Source: a virus. Taken from it: a DNA stretch of 21,549 bases. The stretch spans positions 1 to 21,549 of IMG/VR virus record IMGVR_UViG_3300042317_001116; one strand, written 5' to 3'. The position numbers and the translations under genes were made by a program. Below the pieces are notes generated by a model, which was not told the origin of the DNA, searched no databases, and worked only from the letters and a program-made list of their open reading frames with translations. Below are positions 1-6,907 of the stretch, one piece after another. Numbering within the stretch: position 1 is the first letter of the stretch; each line of letters opens with the position of its first letter.

Positions 1-318
1 AGCCTTGAATCCGACCACCCCGTACACGACCCCGTCCCGGTTGCGGCCGATGTATTTCGATTTGACGGTCGCGGCCCGGCGCAATGAGCCGCCCCGCCGC
101 TTGAAGTTGTCCTTCCTCTGCCCGCGGACGATCGTCGACTGGATCGTTTTCGTGCCGCCTTTCGGCGTCAGCCGTTTCAGGAGCGGGACCTGCGGGCGGA
201 GAACCCGCTTCATGACGGCCTTCAGGTGTTTCTTCGCGATGTGCCGGGGCAGAGCATCGAATCGGCCCATCAGGGATCCGATCTCTCCCTGCATTCCCTG
301 CCAGTTCAACGTGATCAC
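1..318 (-). CDS. HK97 gp10-like head-tail/neck protein, partial
   Basis: The reading frame is open from a GTG at 318 to the left edge, giving 106 residues with the C-terminus outside the window. It begins VITLNWQGMQGEIGSLMGRF and continues with a basic stretch (RHIAKKHLKAVMKRVLRPQV) followed by LLKRLTPKGGTKT. Proteins of the HK97 gp10 family have this pattern: a short helical start, then a positively charged region leading into a beta domain, and they join head to tail completion. The GTG overlaps the stop of the preceding head-closure gene (GTGA), so translation is probably coupled. Its place after a gp6-like connector and a head-closure protein fits the HK97-type order. Family assignment is by pattern and position. 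Confidence 0.7.
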   Translation of the reverse strand, partial: MITLNWQGMQGEIGSLMGRFDALPRHIAKKHLKAVMKRVLRPQVPLLKRLTPKGGTKTIQSTIVRGQRKDNFKRRGGSLRRAATVKSKYIGRNRDGVVYGVVGFKA

Positions 319-647
319 GTCGCCTGCTCCTCGACGACCAGCTCGAGCTCCTCGCGGCGGCCCCGCTCGACGACGCCGGCGATCATCAGGATCCGGTCGT
401 CCCGGGAAACCCACCGGAGCCGCATCAGGCCGGTCACCCCGGCGACGTACCGGATCCGGACGGTCGCCTGGAGGTTGCCGCCGATCTGGCCGCGGCGGGC
501 CTGCTCCGAATAGCTGACGGCCTCGTAGGACCCATAGACCTGGCGGACGGCCTCCCAGGTGGTCACGCTCTCGCCCGCGGCGTTCCGCGTCGAGACGGGT
601 TCCTGGATCTCGAAGACCTCGGTCAGGATGCCGGAGGGGACGGCCAT
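315..647 (-). CDS. phage head closure / head-tail adaptor protein
   Basis: A 110-residue protein starting MAVPSGILTEVFEIQEPVST. The pattern 'EVFEIQEPVSTRNAAGE...TWE' followed by '...YGSYEAVSYSEQARRGQ' and a beta-rich second half (TVRIRYVAGV, LRWVSRDDRILMIAGVVE) is typical of the SPP1 gp16-like head-tail adaptor family, small beta-barrel rings that close the portal after packaging. I chose the ATG at 647, which overlaps the upstream stop as TGATG and has a G-rich ribosome site just upstream. A GTG one codon earlier (650) is possible. It lies between a gp6-like connector and a gp10-like protein, the standard order of head-completion genes. Confidence 0.8.
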   Translation of the reverse strand: MAVPSGILTEVFEIQEPVSTRNAAGESVTTWEAVRQVYGSYEAVSYSEQARRGQIGGNLQATVRIRYVAGVTGLMRLRWVSRDDRILMIAGVVERGRREELELVVEEQAT

Positions 648-1213
648 CACCAGCCCCCGTTCCAGCTGCTCGCGGCCAGGAGGGTGTCGAATGCCTGGGG
701 CAGTTCCGTGGACCCATCGGTCGCGATCACGCCCCGATTGTTGAACTGGTGGTCGACGTAGGCCAGGATCGCGGAGCGGAGGAGCGGGTCGATCGGATCG
801 CCGGGCTCGACCCCGGCCCAGTAGGTGACGACCACCCGCTTCCCGGTTCCCTTCGACAGCTCGATCGTGGCCGGGACAGCGTCGGCCTCGACCTCGTAGT
901 CGTCGCCCTCGTCCAGCTCGACGTCGTCGGCGGTCACCACCAGGCCGTAGGCGCTGCCCGTCAGCAGCGGCGGAGCCGGGAGCCGAAGGACCGCCGGGGC
1001 CGTCTTCCAGGTGGCCCGGTATTCGGTGGCCAGGATCGCGATCCCCAGCCGGGCCTCGATCAGCCGGCGGGCGGTGGCGATCTGGCCGGCCAGGAGCGCG
1101 TCGTGCTCGTCCTGGTCGGGCATCAGCCCGATCTGGGCCTTCGCCTCCTCGAGCGTCACCGGCTCGGACTCCGGCGGCGTCAGGACCTTCAGGGTGTCGG
1201 GGCGGGCGTTCAT
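647..1213 (-). CDS. phage gp6-like head-tail connector protein
   Basis: A 188-residue protein starting MNARPDTLKVLTPPESEPVT. The segment EPVTLEEAKAQIGL, a helix with 'ATARRLIEARLGIAIL', and a later segment 'LLRSAILAYVDHQFNNRG' are characteristic of the phage gp6-like head-tail connector (adaptor) family, which forms a dodecameric ring under the portal. The middle is beta-rich and acidic (DDVELDEGDDYEVE). The ATG overlaps the upstream stop by ATGA (1210-1213), so it is coupled to the preceding structural gene. It is the first of three consecutive connector genes that end at the left window edge. Confidence 0.85.
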   Translation of the reverse strand: MNARPDTLKVLTPPESEPVTLEEAKAQIGLMPDQDEHDALLAGQIATARRLIEARLGIAILATEYRATWKTAPAVLRLPAPPLLTGSAYGLVVTADDVELDEGDDYEVEADAVPATIELSKGTGKRVVVTYWAGVEPGDPIDPLLRSAILAYVDHQFNNRGVIATDGSTELPQAFDTLLAASSWNGGW

Positions 1214-1719
1214 GATCCGATCGCTCCCTCGCCGATCAGGATGATGTCGTAGGTGGCGGCGGTGGTCGAGGAATCGTTCGCAAAACTGATTTGCTCGCCG
1301 CCGCTGGCAACAGCCCAACCGGTCGCGCTGGGGCTGGTGATCAGCATCACACCACCGGGCGGAATGATCACCCCGAATCCCTCCTCGACGTACAGCGGAC
1401 CGGTAGCCCAGTGGTCTGCCAAACCGAGAGCCAGCCAAGGAATGGCGACGGTCCCAGTGTTACGGACGTAGATCGCCTTGACTGCGGTCAGGTCTACGCT
1501 GCCGCGGTCGTCCGCGAGCGCCGTCAGATCGAGAATATCTTCGCCGTTCGTCGCGATCGTCCGCGAGTCGCTCCACACGATCTCGGCTTGGTTGGCCCCG
1601 ACGCCGTTGGCAAAGTTGATCGTCCGCGAGACGTTGGTGACCCGCGTCGTCGACGACAGGTCGGACGAGCTGGACTCCGTGGCCAGGATCTGGAGCAGGA
1701 TCTTCGCCGTCAGCGTCAC
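1210..1719 (-). CDS. putative virion structural protein
   Basis: A 169-residue protein rich in Ser, Thr, Ala and Gly with alternating hydrophobic residues, suggesting a beta-sandwich. It starts with GTG at 1719 (GTGA overlap with the upstream stop) and reads VTLTAKILLQILATESSSSD. Later segments include 'WSDSRTIATNGEDILDLTAL', 'AVKAIYVRNTGT' and 'GVIIPPGGVMLITSPSATGW'. Proteins of this style occur in head-tail regions as decoration or tail-tip-like structural proteins, but I cannot name a family. The location between capsid and gp6-like connector supports a head role. Base composition is a little lower in GC than its neighbours. Confidence 0.6.
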   Translation of the reverse strand: MTLTAKILLQILATESSSSDLSSTTRVTNVSRTINFANGVGANQAEIVWSDSRTIATNGEDILDLTALADDRGSVDLTAVKAIYVRNTGTVAIPWLALGLADHWATGPLYVEEGFGVIIPPGGVMLITSPSATGWAVASGGEQISFANDSSTTAATYDIILIGEGAIGS

Positions 1720-1925
1720 TGGATCACTCCCCGGTACTCAGCGGCCGCACCGCACACGGCCCGCTCGACCGCGGCCCGCGGCTTGTCCGGATTCCCATCG
1801 ACGTCCGTCGTGGCCAGGCCGGTCTCGACCAGACGTCGGGCCAGGGCCGGGGTCGCGTGGATCACCCGCCCCGGCGGGACCGAACGGTAGGTCTTCAGGA
1901 GGCGGATCGGGGTGAGCGCGGCCAC
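1716..1925 (-). CDS. small protein in the head gene cluster, function unknown
   Basis: A 69-residue protein starting with GTG at 1925 (VAALTPIRLLKTYRSVPPGR), preceded by a good ribosome site GGAGG about six bases upstream. The segment 'YRSVPPGRVIHATPALARRLVETGLA' resembles short proteins placed just after the major capsid gene in many siphoviruses, often about 60-70 residues and without an assigned role. It follows the capsid gene and a strong hairpin, and its stop overlaps the GTG start of the next structural gene. An alternative frame over the same bases is Gly/Pro/Arg-rich and looks like a GC-driven shadow. Confidence 0.6.
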   Translation of the reverse strand: MAALTPIRLLKTYRSVPPGRVIHATPALARRLVETGLATTDVDGNPDKPRAAVERAVCGAAAEYRGVIQ

Positions 1926-1947
1926 GAGATCCTCCAGAAACGCCAGG

Positions 1948-1981
1948 GCCCGGCGGGCGGCATCCCTGCCACCCGCCGGGC
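1948..1981 (-). terminator. strong hairpin just after the capsid gene
   Basis: A 10-bp perfect stem (GCCCGGCGGG at 1948-1957 with CCCGCCGGGC at 1972-1981) encloses a second 4-bp stem (GGCA 1959-1962 with TGCC 1967-1970) and a 4-base loop. It lies 19 bases after the capsid stop and before the next ribosome site. There is no clear T-run after it on the minus strand, so it may be a partial terminator or an RNA stabiliser that lets capsid be made in excess over the connector genes. Confidence 0.5.
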
Positions 1982-1999
1982 ATCCCGCGAGAGTTACGT

Positions 2000-3226
2000 T
2001 CAGCTGCTGCCGGCGGCGACCAGCTTGGCCACGAACTGCGGGTCGTGGTTCGCCAGGCCGAACCGCTGGAGGCCGCGGTAGACGATGCCGTTCGACTTGA
2101 ACGCCGCGTGTTCCGAAGCCGCGACCTCGAGGCCGTTCTGCTTCAGGACCACGGCGGTCGCCATCGCGAAGTCGCCGTAGAGGGCCAGCGTCCCGGCGGG
2201 GAGGCCGAGCACCCGGTAGACCGGAGCACCCATGACCGTCGGCAGGACGCGATCGCCGACCGTGGTCGACTGGCTGATCACGCTCGACTTCAGCATGTGC
2301 GTCCAGCCTTCGCCCGACACGACCCAGGCCGTGTTCGAGGCCCGGGTGTCGATCTTGCCGACCAGCTCGGCCAGGTCGCCACCGTCGAAATCGGTGCCGG
2401 CCTCGACCTCGTTGTCCTCGTCGACCAGGTCGACCAGGCCGTCGATTTCCTTGGCGTTGTCGCCGTTCAGCCAGACGTTGTCGATCTTGGTCGCGACCGC
2501 GATCGAGATCTGGCGATTGAACACGGTCGCGAGGTTGGCCACGCCGGCCGCGTCGTCGAGCAGCCGCCGCGAGATCGTGACCAGGCGGCCGACCTCGTTC
2601 AGCTTGATGTCCTCGCGGCTGGTCGGGAGCGCCTCGTCGTCGACCTCGGTCAGCTCCTCGACCCAGTCGGCCTCGATGTCGCCGATCTTGGGAACCTGGA
2701 ACTCGTTCGAGGTCGTCTCGAACAGGGTCGCGAGCTGCACACCCACCGACTGGTAGGCGAGCGTCTCGAGGAACCCGCGGTACAGCTCCGGGGAGACCAG
2801 CTCGACGCCGGCCCCGTCATAGGTGGGCGAGGTCTCGCCCATGTTGCGGAGGTCGATGGCCTTCGCACCCATGCCGATCGCCCGGAGGAACGAGCCACCG
2901 GCCACCAGGTCGGCGGCCGCCACCGGGCCGCGCTTGGCGATGTGGATGGCCGGAGCCTTCCGGGTCGCCTTCTCGACTTCGCCGGCGGGGGCGGAGGCGG
3001 GCGTGGCCGCCGTCACCTTCCGCAGCCCTTCGAGGCGGGCGTCGATCGCGTTCTCGCGGGCGGCTTCGACCTCGACCTGGGCGGCGCGGGCCTCGGCGGC
3101 GTTCAGCCGCTCCTGGATCGACGCGGAGTCGGCGTCGTCCTTGGGCTCCATGGAGCGAAGGTCGACGATGGTCTTCGAGAGCGTGGATGCTTCATCCTGA
3201 AGCCGGGCGAGCTTGGGGCTGGGCAT
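2000..3226 (-). CDS. HK97-family major capsid protein
   Basis: A 408-residue protein with the layout of HK97 gp5-type capsid precursors. The first ~75 residues are a charged helical region (LARLQDEASTLSKTIVDLRS, then IQERLNAAEARAAQVEVEAA) expected to be the delta/scaffold domain removed by the prohead protease. A basic linker (KATRKAPAIHIAKRG) follows, then the mature shell domain, including 'GVELVSPELYRGFLETLAYQ', 'TSNEFQVPKIGDIEADWVEE', 'LVTISRRLLDDAA' and a C-terminal P-domain 'VLPTVMGAPVYRVLGLPAGT'. Two ATGs (3229, 3226) follow an AGGAGGG ribosome site; 3226 has the better spacing. The protease is encoded upstream but separated from it by five envelope-type genes, whereas these two genes are usually adjacent. 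Confidence 0.93.
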   Translation of the reverse strand: MPSPKLARLQDEASTLSKTIVDLRSMEPKDDADSASIQERLNAAEARAAQVEVEAARENAIDARLEGLRKVTAATPASAPAGEVEKATRKAPAIHIAKRGPVAAADLVAGGSFLRAIGMGAKAIDLRNMGETSPTYDGAGVELVSPELYRGFLETLAYQSVGVQLATLFETTSNEFQVPKIGDIEADWVEELTEVDDEALPTSREDIKLNEVGRLVTISRRLLDDAAGVANLATVFNRQISIAVATKIDNVWLNGDNAKEIDGLVDLVDEDNEVEAGTDFDGGDLAELVGKIDTRASNTAWVVSGEGWTHMLKSSVISQSTTVGDRVLPTVMGAPVYRVLGLPAGTLALYGDFAMATAVVLKQNGLEVAASEHAAFKSNGIVYRGLQRFGLANHDPQFVAKLVAAGSS

Positions 3227-3286
3227 CATGCCCTCCTGTGAGCGTTGGTAGTTGTCCGAAACCTCTCGCACGATAAAGACGACCGC

Positions 3287-3299
3287 CCGAACCCTTGAA
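3287..3299 (-). repeat. 13-bp repeat in the gap before the capsid gene
   Basis: On the minus strand this reads TTCAAGGGTTCGG, and an identical copy lies at 8760-8772 in the gap before the portal gene. Both copies follow a stop codon closely and precede a head gene. The ~78-base gap here is one of the few real intergenic gaps in the late region, so it may carry a promoter, a processing site or a regulator site. Confidence 0.45.
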
Positions 3300-3304
3300 G
3301 CAAA

Positions 3305-3613
3305 TCAGGGGCGACATTTTCCGTCCGGGCACGACTCCGGCACCCTGCCCTGTTGCCGCTGCCGCTTGCATCGTTCGCAGTTGCAGCGGCAGACCTGTTC
3401 GACGCGGCCGTCGGGCTTCCACACTCCGTTGACGCAGGTCTGGCCGCAGTCGCAGTCGGTCGGGGCCGGGGCCGGGGGCGCAGGCGCGGCCGTCACCATC
3501 GAGGCCCGGGCGGCCGACACGGCGGCCGCGGCCTTCGCGTGCTCGAGGTCCACAGCGTCGGGCGCGGCCGACAGCCAGACCAGGAGCGAGATCAGCCAGC
3601 GCCAGAGGTTCAT
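3305..3613 (-). CDS. secreted or membrane-anchored Cys-rich small protein
   Basis: A 102-residue protein. The first ~18 residues (MNLWRWLISLLVWLSAAPDA) look like a signal peptide or signal anchor. An Ala/Pro-rich spacer follows, and the last ~50 residues contain nine cysteines in a CDC...C...C-C-NC-RC...C...C arrangement (TDCDCGQTCVNGVWKPDG, VCRCNCERCKRQRQQ). This could bind metal or form disulphides after export. The ATG overlaps the upstream stop (ATGA, 3610-3613). It is the last gene of the envelope-type block ahead of capsid. Proximity suggests a role in lysis or envelope modification; no family is recognised. Confidence 0.6.
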   Translation of the reverse strand: MNLWRWLISLLVWLSAAPDAVDLEHAKAAAAVSAARASMVTAAPAPPAPAPTDCDCGQTCVNGVWKPDGRVEQVCRCNCERCKRQRQQGRVPESCPDGKCRP

Positions 3614-3864
3614 AGGGTGTTCCCGTTTTCGAGGATCTGGAACCCGTCCCGATCGACCCGCGACTTCACCACCGCGGCCGGCGGCTCCGGCGGGGCCGGC
3701 TCGACGAACACCGCGACCCACAGGAGGTTCTTCGCGGCCTTGGCGATCCAGCGGACGACGGGCCGATCCTGGGGGCCGGGGCCGGGGGCGGGCCTCGAGC
3801 TGGTCCACCAGCCGGCCGCGAAAACGACCACCAGGACCAGGAGCGTGTTTCGGTCGAGCTTCAT
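3610..3864 (-). CDS. small single-span membrane protein
   Basis: An 84-residue protein starting MKLDRNTLLVLVVVFAAGWW, with one clear N-terminal transmembrane segment (about residues 7-22) after a short basic start. A Pro-rich stretch (RPAPGPGPQDRP), a second weakly hydrophobic patch (AAKNLLWVAVFVEP) and a polar C-terminus follow. The ATG at 3864 has a GAGGA ribosome site 6 bases upstream; an earlier GTG at 3876 would overlap the previous stop. It directly follows the papain-like peptidase gene and precedes the Cys-rich secreted protein. A spanin-like, holin-like or peptidase-partner role is possible but not shown. Confidence 0.55.
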   Translation of the reverse strand: MKLDRNTLLVLVVVFAAGWWTSSRPAPGPGPQDRPVVRWIAKAAKNLLWVAVFVEPAPPEPPAAVVKSRVDRDGFQILENGNTL

Positions 3865-3872
3865 GGTTTTCC

Positions 3873-5006
3873 TCACAGTGCAAGGTCGAGGCCGGGGATC
3901 ATCACCGGGCCGTCGTCGGGCGGGGGCGGGGCGAGGACGTCGTTCGAGAGATCACGCCAGCCGAAGCCGGCGACGGAGCCGACCGCGAAGGAGTCGGGCT
4001 GGCTTCCCAGCATCCGCTCCACGGTGGACCGGCGGACCCAGAAGCTGCCCTCCGGCATGTCGGCCGGCCACTTCGGGCCGGAGATCCATCGCGGCCCCCA
4101 GCTGTTCAGGCACAGGAGCGCGTCTTCGGGCGACCCGTTCTTCGCGTAGCGGACCGCCACGAAAACCATGCAATGGGCCCACTGGCCAGAGGCCCGCGCG
4201 TACCCGTGCTGGTCGCGGACACTCTCGAACCCGACAAGGCAACAGACCGGGATCGGGAACCCGGCCTCGATCGCGGCGGCCGCCTCCGCGAACGTCTTGA
4301 CCATCGCGACGTGCTGGGCCGGGTGCCGCTTCGCGATCGCGTCGAGCTTGCCGCCGTCGCCCTGGCCGCCGTTGCCGTAGGCTCCCCACTTCTTCGCCCG
4401 GTCGGCGGAGTAGACGCGGAGATCGTGGCCGCCGACTTCCTCGCGGTAGACGATCCCCCAGTCCTTCACCCACCGGGCCGCGGCCGCGCCGTAGCTGCCG
4501 TCGCTCCAGCCGCCGACAGCGGAGCGCCCGTCCCCCGGCCGGCCCCGCGCCTCGACGCGGCTCCCGCCATAGATCGCTTCGGTCGAGGGGAACGGCGGCG
4601 GGTTCGCCAGTCGGCCCGTCTCCCAGTCCACGCATTGAGCGACCCAGACCCCGTGGGCCCATCCCCAGGAAACGCAGTCGCCGATCCCCTGCCGCTCGAC
4701 CACCCACGGCCGGCCGTAGAGGGCGGCGTGGGCCTTGTAGGCGGCGCGGTACAGGAAGGTGTCGACCCCCCTCGACTCCCGGATCGTCTCGGCCCCGGCC
4801 TGGCGGAACATCGGCTCCGGCAGCTCGCGGAGGAACGCGGCCACGCCGTCGGGATCCGGGTGGTATCCGAAGTCGCCGTCGGCCTCGAGGCCGAACAAGC
4901 CGCCGGCCGGGCGGCCGCGGAGGCCGCCGATCAGGAAGGCGGCGGCCACCCCCAGGAGCAGGACGAACGCCAGAAGGCGAATGTGCCGAAACTCAGCGCG
5001 AGACAT
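3873..5006 (-). CDS. membrane-anchored papain-like (C1 family) cysteine peptidase
   Basis: A 377-residue protein with an N-terminal membrane segment (residues ~8-28, IRLLAFVLLLGVAAAFLIGG) and a papain-like catalytic domain. The papain signature can be traced: Gln106 and Cys111 in RQGIGDCVSWGWA, His278 in GQWAHCMVFVAV, and Asn301 in CLNSWGPRW, which match the oxyanion Gln, nucleophile Cys, His and Asn of C1 peptidases. The start at 5006 overlaps the previous gene by 14 bases and has a GAGGG ribosome site. It sits among small membrane proteins where an endolysin would be expected, and no lysozyme, amidase or transglycosylase is visible in the window. I infer a lysis or cell-wall-protein-degrading role. 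Cleavage of a virion protein is an alternative. Confidence 0.8.
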   Translation of the reverse strand: MSRAEFRHIRLLAFVLLLGVAAAFLIGGLRGRPAGGLFGLEADGDFGYHPDPDGVAAFLRELPEPMFRQAGAETIRESRGVDTFLYRAAYKAHAALYGRPWVVERQGIGDCVSWGWAHGVWVAQCVDWETGRLANPPPFPSTEAIYGGSRVEARGRPGDGRSAVGGWSDGSYGAAAARWVKDWGIVYREEVGGHDLRVYSADRAKKWGAYGNGGQGDGGKLDAIAKRHPAQHVAMVKTFAEAAAAIEAGFPIPVCCLVGFESVRDQHGYARASGQWAHCMVFVAVRYAKNGSPEDALLCLNSWGPRWISGPKWPADMPEGSFWVRRSTVERMLGSQPDSFAVGSVAGFGWRDLSNDVLAPPPPDDGPVMIPGLDLAL

Positions 5007-5547
5007 CGGCGGCCCTCGCGATCTCGCGGTAGGCGGCGATCCAGGCGGACCGCTGGGCGGGCGACATCGGCGCGCCGCTCGTGCCGGCCGTGCGGTCGAG
5101 GTACTCGCGGATCGCCTCGCGGGCCCGGGGGTATTTCTCACCCAGCGAGACACCCTTCCACCGCAGGGCCTTCGCCCGGGTCCGCAGCTCGTCCCAGGCC
5201 ACGCCGCTTTTCACCAGCGGCTCGGCCGACATGCCGTCCCATTCCAGCTCGTCGGCCAGTTCGGCGAAGTGGGCCGAGACCGCCGCGGCGTCGGCGGCCG
5301 CGTCGGGGCCGACGAACATCCCGCGGAGGTCGATCGCGGCGTCGGGGGCGGGCGGCGCGGGCGTGGGGGCCGTCGGCCCCGACCGGGCCCACATGACCGC
5401 GGCCGCCGCCAGGAGCGCCGCCCCGGCCAGGTGCTTCCGCTCGATGGTCGGGGCCTTCTCGGCGAACGACGCGACCAGGTGGGTGATCCGGTCGCCGGCG
5501 AACAGGTAGACCGCCCCGGCGATCAGGAGCAGGACGACGAGATCCAT
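4993..5547 (-). CDS. membrane protein with two hydrophobic segments, envelope/lysis block
   Basis: A 184-residue protein starting MDLVVLLLIAGAVYLFAGDR. The first membrane segment is at residues ~2-18 and a second at ~41-54 (AGAALLAAAAVMWARS). A Pro/Ala linker (PTAPTPAPPAPDAA) follows, then a soluble, mostly helical C-terminal domain (FAELADELEWDGMSAEPLV, REAIREYLDR). No known domain is recognised. It ends inside the start of the C1 peptidase gene (14-base overlap), so the two are probably made together. A helper or holin-type role for the peptidase is inferred from topology and neighbourhood only. Confidence 0.55.
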   Translation of the reverse strand: MDLVVLLLIAGAVYLFAGDRITHLVASFAEKAPTIERKHLAGAALLAAAAVMWARSGPTAPTPAPPAPDAAIDLRGMFVGPDAAADAAAVSAHFAELADELEWDGMSAEPLVKSGVAWDELRTRAKALRWKGVSLGEKYPRAREAIREYLDRTAGTSGAPMSPAQRSAWIAAYREIARAADVSR

Positions 5548-5549
5548 AG

Positions 5550-5921
5550 TCAGGCCCTCACGAGTGGCAGCAGCTGTTCGATCGCCCCGGAGGCCAGGGC
5601 CAGGACCAGCGACCGGACGGCCGGCCGGGCGATCAGCCAGAGCGGGTAGACGACGGCGGGGACGGCCTGGTCGGCCACCGCGTCGAACAGGTGGGCCACG
5701 GCCTCGAGGGCCAGGGCCTTCTTCTCCGCGCCGGTCATCGAGCCGACCGTGTCGAGGGCGGTCACGACCAGGCGGAGCAGGGCCAGCATCAGGTCGCCGA
5801 ACTCGACCCAGGTCAGGCCGTCGGCGGCGGCCGACTTCGAGGCCTCGACGAAGGCGTGGATTTTCCCCAGGAGGCCGGCGTCCAGGTTCGTGGCCACGGC
5901 CACGGGGGCGGAAGAAATCAT
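5550..5921 (-). CDS. hydrophobic small protein, possible holin-like, function unknown
   Basis: A 123-residue protein starting MISSAPVAVATNLDAGLLGK, with an AAAGGAA ribosome site about 8 bases upstream of the ATG at 5921. It contains several hydrophobic helices (WVEFGDLMLALLRLVVTALD, ALALEAVAHLFDAVADQAVP, AVVYPLWLIARPAVRSLVLALA), the last of which could enter a membrane. It opens the block between prohead protease and capsid and ends two bases before the next membrane-protein gene. A holin-like role is possible, but the segments are also compatible with a soluble helical protein. Confidence 0.5.
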   Translation of the reverse strand: MISSAPVAVATNLDAGLLGKIHAFVEASKSAAADGLTWVEFGDLMLALLRLVVTALDTVGSMTGAEKKALALEAVAHLFDAVADQAVPAVVYPLWLIARPAVRSLVLALASGAIEQLLPLVRA

Positions 5922-5935
5922 GGGTCGGTTTCCTT

Positions 5936-6907
5936 TCAGCCGGTGACGATTCGCATCCGGGCGGCGGCGGCCGCTGCCGCGGCCCGGGCCCCGGCCAGGG
6001 TCGAGACCTTGACCGGCGGCGTCCCCCGCGGGACCGGCGCGGCGTCCGGGATCCCCTCGGGGTAGTCGTCGATCCACACGTCCACCTCGAGGCCGGCGGC
6101 GGCCGCGGCGGCCCGCTTCTGGGTGCCGGTGCCGCAGAGCAGCAGCCCGGCCAGGTCGAGGTCGCCGAAGGCCAGCCGCAGCTCGTCGCGGTTGGCTTCG
6201 TTGTCCTCGCGGCGCGAGATGCACACCACGCGATTGCCGCGCCCCGTGGCGTCCACGATGAAGGACCGCCACAGGCCGGGCGCGGCGGTGAACGTGCGGT
6301 CGTAGTCGATCGAGATCGTGAGCGGCTTCGGCTCGGCCCGGTGGGCGACCACGCTCCGGAACCGCTTCCAGAGCGGCAGCGACCTGGCCGACAGGCTCGA
6401 GGACGGGTAGGCGGCCCGGGTGACTGGCGACACGTCGTAAAGGCCGGAGGCCTCGTGGACCGTTCGCGTCACGCCGCCGCGTTCGTCCTCGACCCACTCC
6501 TCGCCCTTCGGGTTGACCGTGAACGCGAACGACGACCCGAAGATCGTCTTGGTCCTGATCAGCGTCAGGACCTTCTCGGCGTCGGCCGTCGGCACGGGGT
6601 CGCCTTCGTAGGCCAGACCCTTGTCCGCCTTCGAGATCCGGAGCGTTCCGTTGGTCGTCCGGGCCAGGATCTGGGAATCGTCGTGATTGAACAGGAGCGG
6701 AACGTCCAGCCGCTTCTTCGCCAGGATCTTGTCGAACGACGTCGACGCGAACTTCTCCCGGAATCCTCCCAGGTCCACGGACAGCGAATCCCACGGCGGG
6801 GCGATTCCGCGAATCTTCGGGGCCTCGCCCTCGCGCTCCTCGACGAACAGGCCGTCGTCGCCGATGGCGTCCAGCGACAGGTAGCGTCGTTCGATCTGCT
6901 CGTTCAT
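5936..6907 (-). CDS. HK97 prohead serine protease fused to a compact HAD-like domain
   Basis: A 323-residue protein. Residues ~1-180 are a U35-type prohead protease: 'IRGIAPPWDSLSVDLGGFRE', a candidate catalytic His75 in PLLFNHDDS, candidate Ser125/126 in IFGSSFAFTV, and the conserved strand 'GLYDVSPVTRAAYPSSS'. Residues ~195-285 carry all four motifs of a HAD-superfamily phosphohydrolase: D201-x-D203-x-T205 in LTISIDYDRTFT, S231 in VVCISRRE, K264 in GTQKRAA and D280/D281 in VWIDDYPE. The tail is Ala-rich. HK97-type proteases are usually shorter and lack this part. The ATG overlaps the portal stop (ATGA). The protease would mature the capsid; the HAD domain's substrate is unknown. Confidence 0.85.
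   Translation of the reverse strand: MNEQIERRYLSLDAIGDDGLFVEEREGEAPKIRGIAPPWDSLSVDLGGFREKFASTSFDKILAKKRLDVPLLFNHDDSQILARTTNGTLRISKADKGLAYEGDPVPTADAEKVLTLIRTKTIFGSSFAFTVNPKGEEWVEDERGGVTRTVHEASGLYDVSPVTRAAYPSSSLSARSLPLWKRFRSVVAHRAEPKPLTISIDYDRTFTAAPGLWRSFIVDATGRGNRVVCISRREDNEANRDELRLAFGDLDLAGLLLCGTGTQKRAAAAAAGLEVDVWIDDYPEGIPDAAPVPRGTPPVKVSTLAGARAAAAAAAARMRIVTG

Noticed and set aside
2045-3241. A 398-codon plus-strand frame opposite the capsid gene
   Set aside because: It mirrors the capsid gene, has low-complexity Asp/Val/Gly/Arg composition and no recognisable motif.
3252-5396. A 714-codon open frame on the plus strand
   Set aside because: It is antisense to well-supported minus genes (Cys-rich protein, C1 peptidase, membrane proteins), and its translation is Arg/Pro/Gly-rich without domains. 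Long antisense frames are expected at this GC content.
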